Part shown: positions 32,765-45,027 of the stretch, piece after piece
Layout of the letters: each line of letters opens with the position of its first letter
Numbering within the stretch: position 1 is the stretch's first letter
From: Blastocladiella emersonii ATCC 22665
Lineage: Eukaryota > Blastocladiomycota > Blastocladiomycetes > Blastocladiales > Blastocladiaceae
DNA: 64,000 bases
Direction: 5' to 3'
Assembly (NCBI GenBank): GCA_025594325.1
Contig: JANHCV010000002.1
Coordinates: 1,984,001-2,048,000 of the forward strand
Made by a program: the position numbers and the translations under genes
The notes under the pieces: generated by a model
Databases searched by the model: none
The model's input: only the letters and a program-made list of their open reading frames with translations
What the model was told of the DNA's origin: nothing

Positions 32765-33130
32765 GATCCTCTACCTGTCTTTGATGTTAGCGTGTGCCAT
32801 ACCATCATAATGTAATCCTAGCTTCATGTATCTACCCTTATCGTTGTTGAGAAGACGGGAGGAAAGCGAGAGGGAGGTGATGGGCGGGGTCGCAGGTGAG
32901 CAACAAGCACCCCACACATCCGGTCCTCGCGACCAGTCACACTATCGAGATGTTGACATGACAAGGAAACAATTGCATGGAGTTTCATGTGGACTAGATC
33001 AAGACGTCGTGACGAGCGGGGGAAAAAGAGTCGGGGCAAGCTCGGCTGGCTGCACTTCCGAGCACTGTGAAATCGTGGCCGCCTCGCGGGCAGCTCTCTC
33101 TCCCCACACGCATGTATTCTCCACATCACC
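32765..33130. other. Spacer between the right inverted-repeat arm and A4
   Basis: The first 80 bp are the diverged extension of the repeat arm, and the rest is unique. I see neither a class A nor a class B upstream element before A4. Confidence 0.5.
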
Positions 33131-35718
33131 ACGAAATCGAATGAATTGCACACTGGGGCCGGTCCGGTACCGGAACGACCGCTGGCGGCAGCTGCTTCTA
33201 AGACCTTGGTTTTGGTGGACCTCACCAACGTCTCGCTCGTCTGGAACCCGCTCTGCTTGCGTTACCTTGCACCCAAGGATTGCGCTGCGCTGCGACCCGC
33301 TTCTCGAGCAATGCGTACCGCCATCGATTCCCTGCCGCTCAACAAGCTCTTCGCGTCCGGTGATGATCGCGCGCGCGCACTTTGCGGCTTCGCCTCGTCG
33401 GGTAACGTTCCCATGCTTCGCGCCGTTCTCACTCTCGTGTCATCGCCCGATATTCGCCCCGCTGGCGTCCCCGACTCTGTCCCGGCCTTGATCCACGCCG
33501 TGCGCGCCAATCAGCTCGAAGCGGCGCACGTTCTTGTCACAGCTGGCGCAAGTCCCGCTGCAGGCGGGGCGAAGAGCGCCAGGTCTGTTATCGACCCACG
33601 GGAGACTATCCCGCTGCAGCTCGCTGCGAGACGTGGTAAAGTTGCCATGCTGCGCGCCCTCATTAACGCCAGCCATGCCGACCAGGCCGCGGAACTCGCC
33701 AATCACGTGGCCGTCGAGCCCAAGACGGGATTGCGCCGCTCGCTTGCGCATTCGGCCATCGAGTCTCGTTCCGCTGAGCTTCTGCGCGTCCTAGTCAACG
33801 AGTTGGGCGCGTGCTTACTTCCAGCCGATCCGGCGAAACATGCGTCGGCGGCCGCTGTCCTCATCGCCCTCGCAGTCAAACACGACGCACCCGCCATGCT
33901 CGACCTACTTCTCACGGATTACAAGCTGCCAACGACGGCTATTCAGCTCCCTCAATTGTACCGCAATGCTTGGTTCGACGAACTTGACCTCCTTCCTCTC
34001 GCCGTTCAACATGGCAACCTCTACGTCGTTCGTCGCCTGCTGGCTGCAGGTATCCCGCTGACACGCTCGTCCGACGGTTTACCTATCCGAGGCGTAACCA
34101 CTGCGCTCGATATCGCCGTTCACATGGACCGTGTCGACCTCGCGCGCGCGCTCATCGAAGCTTTTCGCTCGTGCAATCTTGCTCTCGGTCACGAGTGCTC
34201 GCACTTTCGCAAATTGAAAGCCAAGGACGGCAGCTGCATGTCCCAGCCCTACCTCCATTGTGCCATCGAACACGGCTCGCTCGAATTAGCCCGTACGCTT
34301 ATCAGCTTTGGCGCACCGCTCTCAATGTCTGGATTCACGCACGTGGCTGTGCCGGGCTGCCCAGTCTCCAACGACATGATGTCGTCCGCTGACGCGACCA
34401 ACGACGGCGCCTACTACTTGCTTTGCCGCGCTGCCTCGCGCAGTGACGAGTTTGTTTCTCTCGTTATTGGTGCGCTTTGGGCTCGGTGCGGACCCTCCGT
34501 ACCAATCCCATGGAACGCGTCGCCCTACTTTTCGAGTATCCTGCGCGACCATCTCCGCAACCATACGCCGCTTCACTCTTTGCTTGGCCGCCGCGCTGAC
34601 TTGGTTGACGGCTGGGATCCGCTGCTTGACGAGATGCTGGCCGGCGGCGCTCGCTCCGACTCTCGCGATCTGGACGGGTTGTACCCGCATGATGTTGCCG
34701 TGAAAACCGTCGGCATCGATCATCCTTGGATTGTCGATCTTGTCACTCGTGGCATGCGTGCTTCTTTTTCGACTATAACCGCTCTCATCGCGCTGGCCGG
34801 GATCAAAGGCGATACGGCGCGGCTCGCTGCCCTGCTCCCGCACGTCACTGCTGCGATCAAGGTTGATCAGTTGGCGGGGCACGGCGGCACGCCCATGGAC
34901 GTTCCGCTCAATGTACGTTTGCTTAGGGTTAATGTTGGCATGGGTCCAGGTCACTGACGTGCGAGAGTAGTTTGCATCTGGCGTGCGGCGCGGCAGACCC
35001 GAACTCAAGTACCCGATTCTTGGCACTCGACTTGGCGCTCCTTCCGAGTCGCAGGCGCCCACAGACCTTGCCGACCATGACGGCGATGTGGATCTCACTA
35101 ACCCCGCATTCGCGCTGCTTGCCACTCCGCTGTTCCGCGCCGTCGCGCGCCGCAAGTACACGGTCGTACGTCTTCTACTTCGCCATGGCGCGCGACCGAA
35201 CGTCGGGCTTGACCATGCTTCGTACGACACGCTTCATCGTACGTTCACTCAGCGGTCGCCGATTGCTCAGGCGATCCTGACCGGCGACCTGGCCATGTTC
35301 GCGCTGCTCCTTGAAAACGGCGCAAGACTGTGGCTCGGCGAACACGACATGCGTTGGTGTGACAATCCAGCGGAGGGTCGCTATTGCTCTCAATTCCGCC
35401 CAGCTGCCGCTAAATCGGAGCCGCGCAAGTGCCGAATCACACCCCTCCACCTCGCCGTGTACCTGCGCTGGATATTGCAGGAGCGCGCTGCAGCGTCAAG
35501 TGGTGACGTCGGCATCCCGCCCAACCTCAAGCCTGACACGCTTGGTTTGCCGCAGTTGGCGGCACTCAGCCTGGACTCTCCTCTGAAAGCAGCATAGTAC
35601 TATGCCGACCATGTCGTTCTCCGCTCCGTTCAAGTGGTCATCATCAGGAGGCGCCACCGCAGGGCCGTTTGGTGGTCTGACCAACCCGTTCACCTTGGCG
35701 CAGAAGCAAAGCGAGTGA
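33131..35718 (+). pseudogene. A4: F-box-like/ankyrin array gene, start codon lost and C-terminus scrambled
   Basis: The usual start ATG-CAA-TCG-AAT-GAA is here ACG-AAA-TCG-AAT-GAA (33131), and the first in-frame ATG is 33311, inside the F-box-like segment. Exon 1 runs to 34912 without a stop. The intron is 34913-34970 (58 bp, GTACGT, CTGAC branch, TAG). Exon 2 (from 34971) reads through DVDLTNPAFALLATPLF and ITPLHLAVYLRW to a TAG at 35597. It lacks the RELxRYP block. The tail peptide SAPFKWSSSGG...QKQSE follows in another frame (35602-35718), so a deletion with frameshift removed the C-terminal middle. The ankyrin part could still be translated if a non-ATG start is used. Confidence 0.7.
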
Positions 35719-35821
35719 CGACTTGAGCAGGAAAGCATCAATAACGACGAAACACATGTTTCCTTTCTATCGCAAGCTCTTCAGTGGAGCGGAAGCGGAG
35801 CGATCATTCGCGGTCGCAGTC

Positions 35822-35835
35822 GATGAACGACGCGT
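35822..35835 (+). promoter_or_regulatory. Class B upstream element of A5 (GATGAACGACGCGT)
   Basis: Fourteen bases shared exactly with the upstream regions of A7 and A9, ending in the MluI-box core. It is 114 bp before the A5 ATG. Confidence 0.5.
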
Positions 35836-35948
35836 CCTGAAGCGCCGCCACGTGAAACGCCACCGAGTCACTCGCTCGTCCCCACGCCACCGCTCACCGC
35901 CGCCGCTACGGTTCCCTTCGCCCCTCCCCTCCTTCAACAGTCGACCCC

Positions 35949-38900
35949 ATGGACACTTCCAACTCAATGAACTTGATGCAATCTGATGAATCTGGCCTGG
36001 CGTCGGAAGCGCCAACGGCGGCTCCAAGCGTGCTTACTCTGCTCGACCTCGCCCACGTCGATCCCGTGTGGCACCTGCTGTGCCTGCGCTTCATCGGCCC
36101 CAAGGGCTGCACGTTGCTGCGCGCCACTTCGAAAGCTGCGCGTGCCGTGATTGATACCCTACCGCCCAAGCGGCTGTACGCGACGAACAGCGACCGCGCA
36201 CGCGCGCTGAGCGGCTACGCCGCGACGGGCAACTTGCCTATGCTTCGCACCTTGCTCGCCATGGTACCTTCGCCCAACGTGCAGCCCAATGGTATCGAAA
36301 GTGTTGATGGCCCGGTCCCGGCCTTGATTCACGCGGTGCGCGCCGATCAGCTGGAGGCGGCACGTATCCTTGTCGCTGTCGGTGCACGGCCTGCACGAGC
36401 AATGCGAGTCCCCGAGCGCGTCGACCCGCGCTCAACCGTGGCCCTGCATATTGCCGCCATGCGCGGGAACCTCGACATGCTGCGCGTCCTTATCAACACC
36501 CGCCACGCTAGCCAGTCCGCGTCGCTCGTCAACTGCTTGGTCTACGAGCCCATGACGGGGTTGCATCGCTCGCTTGTACAGTCAGCCATCGAGTCACGCT
36601 CGATAGCGGTCTTGCGTTTCCTCGTTGACGAGACGGGCGCGCGCCTGCTTCCCACCAACCCTGATGAGCAAAGAGATGCGGCAGCCGTCCTCATCGCGCT
36701 TGCTGTCCAACACGACGCACTCGAGATTTTGGATTGGCTTCTCGCTGACCGCGCTTTGACAACCACTTACGTCAAGCTCCCGATCACAATTCGCTCAAAG
36801 TGGTTTGGACGCGACGAAATTCTTACCTTGGCGGTGCGCCGCGGCAATTGCGACATTGTCCGTCGCCTGCTCGCAACCGATCTCCCGCTCGTGCATCCGA
36901 ATGACCCCAAGTTCTTGGGGTACACTTACTCGCCGCTTGACGTTGCCATCGATACGGACCGCGCTGATCTCGTGCGACTTATTGTTCCCGTGTTTCGCTC
37001 GCACGGTTTCGCTGTCAAGCACAGGTGCTCACAGCTCATTGATTATTCCCGCACGCATCGTCCTTTTCTCGAATGTGCTATTGAAAAGGGCTCGCCTGAC
37101 CTTGTCCGCGCGCTTGTCGAGTTTGATGCACCGCTCACAATCTTGGGAAGCTTTCACGCGCCGGTGCCCGGATGCCCCATCTCCAACGATGTGACGGTCG
37201 CCAACCCGTTCAACAGTGCCTATGACGCGCTTTGCCGAGCCGTGTCCCGCGGAAACGAGTTCGTTGAGCCGATCCTTGACGCGCTCCGAGCGCGCCATGG
37301 TACTGACCTATCAATCCCCTGGAGTGTTTTCCCCGATTCCGCCAACAGCTTGTCCCGTCAGATACGCAGTGGTTCGCCGCTACACCTTCTACTTACCCGC
37401 GACAGCGACCCTGCAAAATGGGAGCCCCTGCTTACTGACATGCTGGCCAGCGGCGCGCGCTCGGACTCTCGCGATCTGGACGGGTTGTACCCGCTTGATT
37501 GCGCGATAAATGCGGTCGGAATCAGGCACCCGGCCATCGTGAACTTGGTCACGCGCGGCGTGTGCGCGTCGTTCGAGACCATGGCTGCTCTCCTTTTCAC
37601 GGCTCAGGTCACGCAGAGCACCTCGCACCTCAAGGCTCTGCTTCCCCACGTTGCGGCCGCTTCCAAGGTTGATCGGCCCGTCCACCAGCTTGGCACGGCT
37701 CTCGACGCCTCGCTTCGTGTACGCTTCTTTGATACGCCCACGTTTTCGCACATGAACGCTAACTCGTGTCAATTGGTAGGCGGTCACGGTCTTGCTTCCC
37801 ACTCTTTCCGTCGACGAATACCCGATCTTGGACACAGTCTCGACCGCTTTCAGAAAGCCCGAGCTCTTATCCATCAAGGAGCTGGAGCGTGAGGGCGAGG
37901 TGGATCTGACCGATCCCTTCTTCGCGCGGCTTGCAAACCCGCTGTTTCGCGCCGGGGCCCGCCGCGACCACGATACGGCTCGTCTTTTGCTTTGCCATGG
38001 TGCGCTTCCAAACGTTGGACTGGACGGCACGAGTACACCCAACATCGACTTGCCGGCGGGTCGCCAGTCGTTTGTGCAGCGGTCGCCGCTAGCGCAGGCC
38101 ATCTTTAACGGTGACCCGGACATGGTCGCGCTGCTTTTGCGCGAAGGCGGCGCGAATCCGCGGTTTGGCGAGCACGATTCTCGACTTTGCCACGGGACGC
38201 GCGACTGTCAGATAACTCCTCTACAGCTTGCATTCTACCTCCGCTGGGCTCTCCAGGGGCGGGATAAGGCTGCTCGTAACATCGACGCGTCCATGACCGC
38301 GCTCACGGTCGAGAAGCCCAGCGCTCCCGCGGATCAGCCCGCGTTGCCACGTCCTGAATTCAGCTTCGATTTCTCGTCTCTGCCTGCCACACCCTCACAT
38401 TTGACTCCTCCGCCGCGTCGGCGCCTCTTGCGCAAACTGCCCGCCTCGCCGCCCATGCAGTCGCCGCCCAAGCCAATGCTCTCTTTGGCCCCGCCCATTT
38501 ATCTTTACCCGCGCCTCGTCCGCGAGCTTGAGCGTTATCCGCATCTGACTCTCAATGCTCTCGACACCATCATCGCCACGCTCCGGTCTTGCGATGTGCC
38601 GCTTTCTTGCTCCGCGCTTCCGTGTCACATCAAGTGCGACCAGGCCAAGGAACAGCTGTGGTCGCGCCACGAATCGGGCCGGCCGGACGCACTTCGTGTC
38701 GATCACGGTACTGCGGTGGAGCCTGAGCCCATGGCCGAGGTCGCCGCATCGCCTACTGCAGCGACAGCTGTTGCCGCGGAGCCCGAGTCCAGCGAGCTCA
38801 GACGTTCCAAGCCGCCCTCGATCGTCTTTGACTTCTCCGCCACGGTCTTGCCCTTGCAGAAGCGCAGCGTCAATACGAGTCGCAGCGCGATCCCGGTTTC

Positions 38901-39030
38901 CACTTTCGCCGCACCATCCGTCACTGCGTCGTTCGAGTGGCCGTTGGTGGGAGCGGGCGCATCTGGTTTTGGAATCTTCCGCGGGGCCGCCAACGCGTGG
39001 GCATCCGCCACGACCAAGGAGAGCGAATAG
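35949..39030 (+). CDS. A5: intact F-box-like/ankyrin repeat protein (1,006 aa)
   Basis: Exon 1 is 35949-37718, the intron 37719-37779 (61 bp, GTACGC, GCTAAC branch, TAG), and exon 2 37780-39030. Residues 1-25 include MQSDE. About 27-70 is F-box-like (LTLLDLAHVDPVWHLLCLR...ATSKAARAVIDTLP). About ten ankyrin-like repeats follow (ALIHAVRADQLEAARILVAVG, TVALHIAAMRGNLDMLRVLI, LTLAVRRGNCDIVRRLL, SPLDVAIDTDRADLVRLIV). Then come the family block with VPGCPISND and IPW, and the PLHLLL and GARSDSRDLDGLYPLD repeats. Exon 2 adds VDLTDPFF, NPLFRAGARRDHDTARLLL, FGEHD, TPLQLAFYLRWALQ and RELERYPHLT, then a Pro/Ser-rich tail. There is no signal peptide or membrane segment. A substrate-receptor role for ubiquitylation is possible but unproven. 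This is one of two undamaged copies. Confidence 0.85.
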
Positions 39031-39717
39031 GCCAGTTGGATCCCTTGATGAATATAATTTGTAAGATTTCCTGATAAAGATACTTCTAACAAAGTTAATC
39101 GTGGTCCGCCCGCGCGTCGATGCATGGAGAGCAGCAGCCAAGAAGCGTGGCGCGGCGCGCAACGACCCCAGTCGTTGATGCGAAGGTTGACTTGCTGGTA
39201 TTTTTTTGCCGCAGTGTCATTCTAGATGAATCCATCGATGGCAATTGCAAAGCCATGTAGTCGGACTCGACTCGACGGAGGGAACGGTGGTGGTGGCGTC
39301 GAAACGCGCTGCGCCACACCACGCCACCGCGTGACGCGGCAAAACCAAGTTCCCCTGGCGAAGACGAAACGGCTGCGCTGTGGCATTCCGTCGTGTCAGC
39401 GCAGAGTAAGTAGCTTGCCGCGCACTACTTTGTATACGGACACTTCAGTGAGTTTAGCGAGGTGGGTCGCTGCGAGTGGCCAAGAGGCTTCCTCACCTCG
39501 CATGTCAATTCTCTCCTCTAATTCTCCCATCGTGCGGGAAGAATTAGTAACTTTGTCATTGTATTTAATTCAGTGGGGCTCATCACGCGTCGTGCCCTGC
39601 GAGGAAGCGGCGGGAGACAGAGTGGGAGACCACCAGCGCGCCGCATTCATTTTTCGCGCCCGCGGTCCTCGCTTTTCCGATCGTTCTCTGCTGTATTTGA
39701 TCAACAATACCCTAGAT
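39031..39717. other. Intergenic, A5 to A6
   Basis: AT-richer 3' flank of A5, then unique DNA. The exon 1 frame of A6 is open upstream to about 39,226, but family comparison supports ATG 39718. A one-mismatch class A element in reverse orientation (CGCGCTGCGCCAC) lies at 39,305-39,317. Confidence 0.5.
39305..39317 (+). promoter_or_regulatory. Class A-like element upstream of A6 (one mismatch)
   Basis: CGCGCTGCGCCAC is the reverse complement of GTGGCGCAACGCG with one change. It is 401 bp before the A6 ATG, farther than in A1 and A2. Confidence 0.3.
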
Positions 39718-42358
39718 ATGGACTCGATGCAATCGAATGAAGCCGATCAGGCACTGGAACCCTGGCCTTCGCCCTCGCCGGCTGCTCCAAGGTCCCTGAC
39801 ATTGCTGGATCTTGCCCATATTGATCCCGTCTGGCACCTGCTGTGCTTGCGACTTCTCTCACCCGTGGACTGCGTCGCGCTGCGCGCTACTTCGCAAGCC
39901 GCGCGTGCTGCGGTCGATGCGCTGCCGGCCGCGCTGGTCTACTTGACCCGGTCCGACCGCGCTCGCGCGCTGTGCAGCTTCGCAGCAACGGGAAACTTAC
40001 CCATGATTCACAACTTAATTGCACTAGTGCTTTCGCCTGAAGTGCGGGTGAATACTAATGGCTTCAAGGTCTCTGTCCCAGCGTTGATTCACGCGGTGCG
40101 CGCCGATCAACTTGACGCGGCGCGCCTTCTTGTTGCAGCTGGCGCACGGCCCGCGCATCCGGCGCGGGTTCCCGAATACTTTGACCGGCGCTCGACTGTG
40201 GCAATGCACGTTGCCGCGATGCGCGGGAACGTGGAAATGCTGCGCGTCCTTGACGACGCGAGTCGCGCCGACCCGTCCGCGTCGCCTGTCACCTGCGTCG
40301 TCAAGGAGCAGAGATCGGGACTGTCCCGATCGCTCGTTCATTCTGCAATCGAGTCGCGTTCTGTCGAAATGCTTCGCGTCCTCGTCAATGAAATGAGGGT
40401 ACCGCTTCTTCCGCCCGCCAGCACTAATCACTGGACCAATATTGCAGTTCTCATTGCTCTCGCTGTCAAGCACGACGCATCCGACGTCCTGGAATGGCTA
40501 CTCACCGAGCGCGCTCTACTGACGGCAAGAGTCCAGTTGACCGAAGAATATCGCCGCGCTTGGTTTGATGGGGACGACCTTTTCATCCTTGCTGTTCGGC
40601 GCGGCAACGTGGAGATCGTTCTCCGCCTGCTCAAGACCGACATCCCTCTCATTCAATTTGTTGATCCTCGATACGTCACGTACCACGTTTCGCCGCTCGA
40701 CGTTGCCGTCTACATGAACCGCACCGACCTCGTGAAGCTCCTCGTTCCCGCGTTCCGGTCGCATAACTACGCGTTTGGGCACAGGTGCTCGCTTGTCAGT
40801 AGGTCTGGGATTAAAGCTTTTTTCAGCAACACCGGGGTTAAAGCTCGTTCCTACCTCGAGTGTGCAATCGACCATGGTTCGCCTGACCTCATCCGCGCGC
40901 TTGCTGCTGAATTTGATGCCCGACTCACGGCCCCTGGGATCACTTTCACGCCGGTTCCTGGATGCCCCATCTCGAACAGTAGGTCACTTGCTGACGAGTT
41001 GGACGACGGCGTGTACTACGCGCTGTGCCGCGCAATTCCGCGCGGGGACGATTTCGTCGCGCCAATTCTTGACGTGTTCCGGGCGCGACACGGCTCCGAG
41101 GTGCGCATTCCTTGGAACGCAACCCCTAAGCTCGCAAAGTCATTGAACAAACAGCTTTGCGGGCAAACGCCCCTACACTTGCTCCTTGACCGCTATGACG
41201 AAGCCGCAGGGCAGTGGGACCCGCTGCTTGACGAGATGCTGGCCGGCGGCGCACGCTCTGACCTGCGCGATTTTGACGGGCTCTCCTCACTTCAGGTAGC
41301 TGCTCAGACGCTCGGAATCGACCATCCTGCCGTCGTGGATCTCATCACGCGTGGTGTGTACACACCGTTTGCCACTATGGCTGCTCTCATCAACATCGCC
41401 GGGCTCACGGGCAACACGGCGCTTCTTGAGACCCTCTTTCCATACGTTGAGCCTGGGTCCAAGGTTGGTAGTCCTGACGGGCGGCGCGGCTCCGCCATGG
41501 ATTTATCGCTTAACGTACGTTTTACGAGACACGATCGCTGTACTCTAAGAACTGACAGTCGTGGTGCGCGAGTAGTCGGTACCTACCATGCTTGAAATCG
41601 TTCCTTGGGTCGAGTTTCCGATCCTCGACACGCCAGTTGCTTCCGATGAGTCTGATTACCCTGACGACGAGATGGACCTGACCAACCCTTACTTCGCACA
41701 GTTTGCCAACTCGCTGTTCCGGGCTGTTGCTCGCCGCGAGTACGACATGGTGCGTCTTCTGCTTCGTCGCGGTGCGCTGCCCAACGCCGGCCTCAACCAC
41801 TTTCTGAACGACAAGTCACGTTTAAACTTGGACGTGCAACGTTCGCCGCTTGCGCAAGCAGTTTTGAACGGCGACCCGAGCATGGTCGCGCTCCTGCTCG
41901 ATGAGGGCGGCGCGGATCCGCAGTTTGGTGAGCACAATCTTATTTTGTGCCGTGACCCGACTTCGTTGACGCGTTCGATGGACGCGCTTCGCCTTACAGC
42001 TGGTCATTCTGGCTGCGCCGAGCAGCCACGCGAGTGTCGCATCACCCCGCTGCAGCTCGCTGTGTCCTTGCGCTGGGCATTGCAGGAACGCACCAAGGAT
42101 ACAGACGGCAACGCGCAGATGGACTTGCCCGCGGCCAATGAGCCCGAGGAAGCTGCTTTAGTGCATCAGCCATCGTCCGATCCAGCTTCATTTGTCGCGC
42201 CGCCCTTGTACCTGCAATCGCGACTCCACCGCGAGCTTGATCGCTACCCGCACCTTTCCGTCGCGGCGCTCGACACTATCATCGAGCTGCTCAAGTCGCA
42301 TGATGCACCGTTCCTACCGACCAGCCCATGCGACGAGGCGGTTGGCGGCGCATCCTAG
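39718..42358 (+). CDS. A6: intact F-box-like/ankyrin repeat protein (859 aa)
   Basis: Exon 1 is 39718-41514, the intron 41515-41575 (61 bp, GTACGT, AACTGAC branch, TAG), and exon 2 41576-42358. The N-terminus MDSMQSNEADQ is followed by the F-box-like LTLLDLAHIDPVWHLLCLRLL and the same ordered ankyrin-like repeats as A5, with CPISN and IPWNAT. Exon 2 carries MDLTNPYFAQFANSLF, AVARREYDMVRLLLRRGALPN, FGEHN, ITPLQLAVSLRWALQ and RELDRYPHLS, and ends soon after SHDAPF. The Ser/Pro tail of A5 is absent. No internal stop or frameshift is seen. The start is supported by alignment with A5, A7 and A8 rather than by frame length. Confidence 0.85.
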
Positions 42359-42725
42359 CCATGAATGAGAGCGTGGCGGGTGCTGGTTGTTGTGGGAGTA
42401 TGAATATGCATTTGCTTTCAATGACGAAAGTTCTTTCGGTAAGGGTGAACATGGGCCGTCTCTTTCAATGCCGATGAACGACGCGTGCCCCGCTTCGACC
42501 CCTGCTCGAAGAGTCCGAAGTCGAAGACCTCCTCCCTCGGACGAACGAAAATGATTCATTTAATACCTAAAACTATATTGCATCAAGTTTCATTCTGGCC
42601 AGGACGCGAGGCGAGGCAGCTGTGTTGTCCCGTGCTGACAGGAGTGTCACGGCGTGAAGGCGCGTGCCGCTCTCGCAAACCGTTCCCCCTCCCCCAACGC
42701 GTTGGCCCCGCCCTCTTCCGCAACC
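42359..42725. other. Intergenic, A6 to A7
   Basis: No gene. It contains the class B element at 42,473-42,486. Confidence 0.6.
42473..42486 (+). promoter_or_regulatory. Class B upstream element of A7
   Basis: GATGAACGACGCGT, exact, 240 bp before the A7 ATG. Confidence 0.5.
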
Positions 42726-44715
42726 ATGGAATCGATGAAGCCGATGCAATCCAATGAATTCGATCCGCTCTTGAGACTGTCGCCGACACGCGCGGCCGTT
42801 CCGCGTGCTGCGACCCTCGCCGATCTCGCCCGCGTCGCGCTGGTTTAGTGCCTTCTATCTCTGCGGTTCCTCGCGCTCAAAAACTGTATGATCCTTCGCG
42901 CACTCTCACGCGTCTTCCGTGATGCCGTCGACTACCTCCCGCCCGAGCGGATTTGCGTGACAGCCGACGACCGCGCGCGTGCGCTGCGCCGGTTTGCAGT
43001 GTCGGGTAACACAACCATGCTTCGCGCTCTCCTTGCTACTGTTCGCTCGCCTGACGTGCTGCCGACTCCTTACGGTCTCACCGAGCCGGCGCTGATCCAC
43101 GCCGTGCGCGCCGACCAGGTCGAGACGGCGCGCATCCTTATTGCGGCCGGCGCCAGCCCTGACGTGCCTCCTCGCAGGTACTGGATCGACGACGCGCGCA
43201 AGGTCATCCCCCTGCATATCGCCGTGATGCGGGGCAACCTCGGCATGCTTCGCGCGCTCGTCCATACCGCGGACACCAACCGCATGGCGTTCCTCGTCAA
43301 CCATGCAGTTCGCGACACTACTACCCGGTGGCCCGCTCGCTCGTTCATTCGGCAATCGAGTCGCGCTCGCTTACCCTGCTGCGCGTGCTCATCGAAGAGA
43401 TGGGTGCGCGGTTTCTTCCGACCGACCCGGCTCAACACGCGGACGCGGCGGCTGTACTCGTTGCGCTTGGGATCCACCACGACGCCCCCGACATTTCCGA
43501 CTGGCTCATGAGCTACATTGACCCCCCAACAACCATGTCGATCCCTCAGCGCATTACTTCCTGGTTCGACGGGAGCAATGCCTTTCTCGCTCTCGCCGTG
43601 CGCCGTGGTGACGCTGACTTTGTTCGCCGGGTGCTCACAAGGTTTGAACTTGATCATTCCAAGACTGCCACCTGCTCCCGCACGTCGCGCGTGCGTCACA
43701 GGTCGGCCGGCCCGCTGGGCAGCGAGGCACGTCCATGGATGTTTCGCTAGACGTACGTTTGTACTTGGGCTGAGCCTCGTCCCAGCCGGGTTACTCACGC
43801 GAGCGAGACGTGCGAATAGTTTGTATCGACTGTGCTTCACGCCTCCCCGGACAGCAACTACACCGCATTCACCAGCAGGATCCAAGAACTTCGCGACCTT
43901 GGCGAAGTGGATTTGACCGACCCGCTCTTTGGTCTGCTCTCGAACCCGCTGTTCTTTGCCGTGGTGCGCCGCGAGTACTCGACCGTTCGTCGCCTGCTTC
44001 GCCACGGTGCTTCGCCTCACGTCGGACTCGCTCATACCGTTTGCGACCCGGTGCTTCGCCAGCCGTATGTGCATCGCTCTCCGCTCGCACAAGCCGTCCT
44101 TCAGGGCGATCCGGACATGGTCGCGCTACTTTTTGACGAAGGTGGCGCGGATCCGCAGTTTGGCGAGCATGAAAGGCGCCGGTGTGACGAGCCGTGATTC
44201 ACTCCACGCTCAACGTCAACAACGGTGACCGTCCGCCAACCGGTACGAAATTTCGCGGCTGTCGGATTACTCCCTTGCAGCTCGCTCTGTACCTCCACTG
44301 GACGCTTCAGATGGTTACAGACAAGGCCCGCTTCGGGGCGGTTAACGAGTGTATGCCTCTCACATTGCACACGCAGTCGCCGACCGCCCTTGATTGCTCA
44401 CCTCTCCTAATCGCGCTGCCGTCAACCAGCGCGCCGTCGAACAGCTCGCAGCAGCACTCGACCGCTTTGCCCACGCTGTTAGCGCCCGAGTCTGTGTCGT
44501 TCGTGATCCCGATGCCGCGTCTCATTCGAGAACTTGAACGGTACCCGGACTTGACTATCGACTCGCTCAACACCATCATCAACGCGCTCAAATCGCATGA
44601 CGCGCCGCTTGTACCCCCCCACGTCATCGTGCCACCTCGCGAGCAGCGAGACCATGGACATCATGTGGTCGCGCCGTACTCCCACTCAGTCCATGTCGTC
44701 TGCTGGGACTCAGTA
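42726..44715 (+). pseudogene. A7: multiply broken F-box-like/ankyrin array gene
   Basis: The start MESMKPMQSNEF is followed by TAG at 42846-42848, exactly where all other copies have the conserved Trp of (L/V)VW. A frameshift occurs near 43,325 (TTTRW to SLVHSAIES). Near 43,660 about 240 codons are missing and the frame changes before LLPHVARASQVGRP. The intron (43753-43819, GTACGT...TAG) is still recognisable and exon 2 starts at 43820. Further frameshifts lie near 44,193 (after CDEP) and at a run of seven C residues (44,614-44,620). The C-terminus is readable as SCHLASSETMDIMWSRRTPTQ. It is a clear pseudogene. Confidence 0.9.
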
Positions 44716-44883
44716 GCTTTAACGGCAGCAGCCGCCGTTAGGAGCACGGTTGGAGCCCCAGCCAGCGCCCGGGGCGCAGAAGCGGCCCGGGCAGCAATTG
44801 CAGACGAAAATATATCTACGAGTATCGTCTGCAAGTGTGTGGTCTTGGTCAGTGTTCGAGCGACATCGAGAACGCGTCCATGT

Positions 44884-44896
44884 CGCGTTGCGCCAC
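44884..44896 (+). promoter_or_regulatory. Class A upstream element of A8
   Basis: Exact reverse complement of GTGGCGCAACGCG, 132 bp before the A8 ATG. The ACGCGT core is incomplete (ACGCGA). Confidence 0.5.
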
Positions 44897-45027
44897 ACAC
44901 TGTTTCAGCCCGCCGCTCCCACGCGAGCGTGGGCGAGTGGCGTTGGCCGAGTGGAGCCGAGCCGGCCCCGGCGCCTTTCGCGACCTCGCTCTCCCCGCAC
45001 CCCCCGCTCCTGATCAGCACCGTCGTC

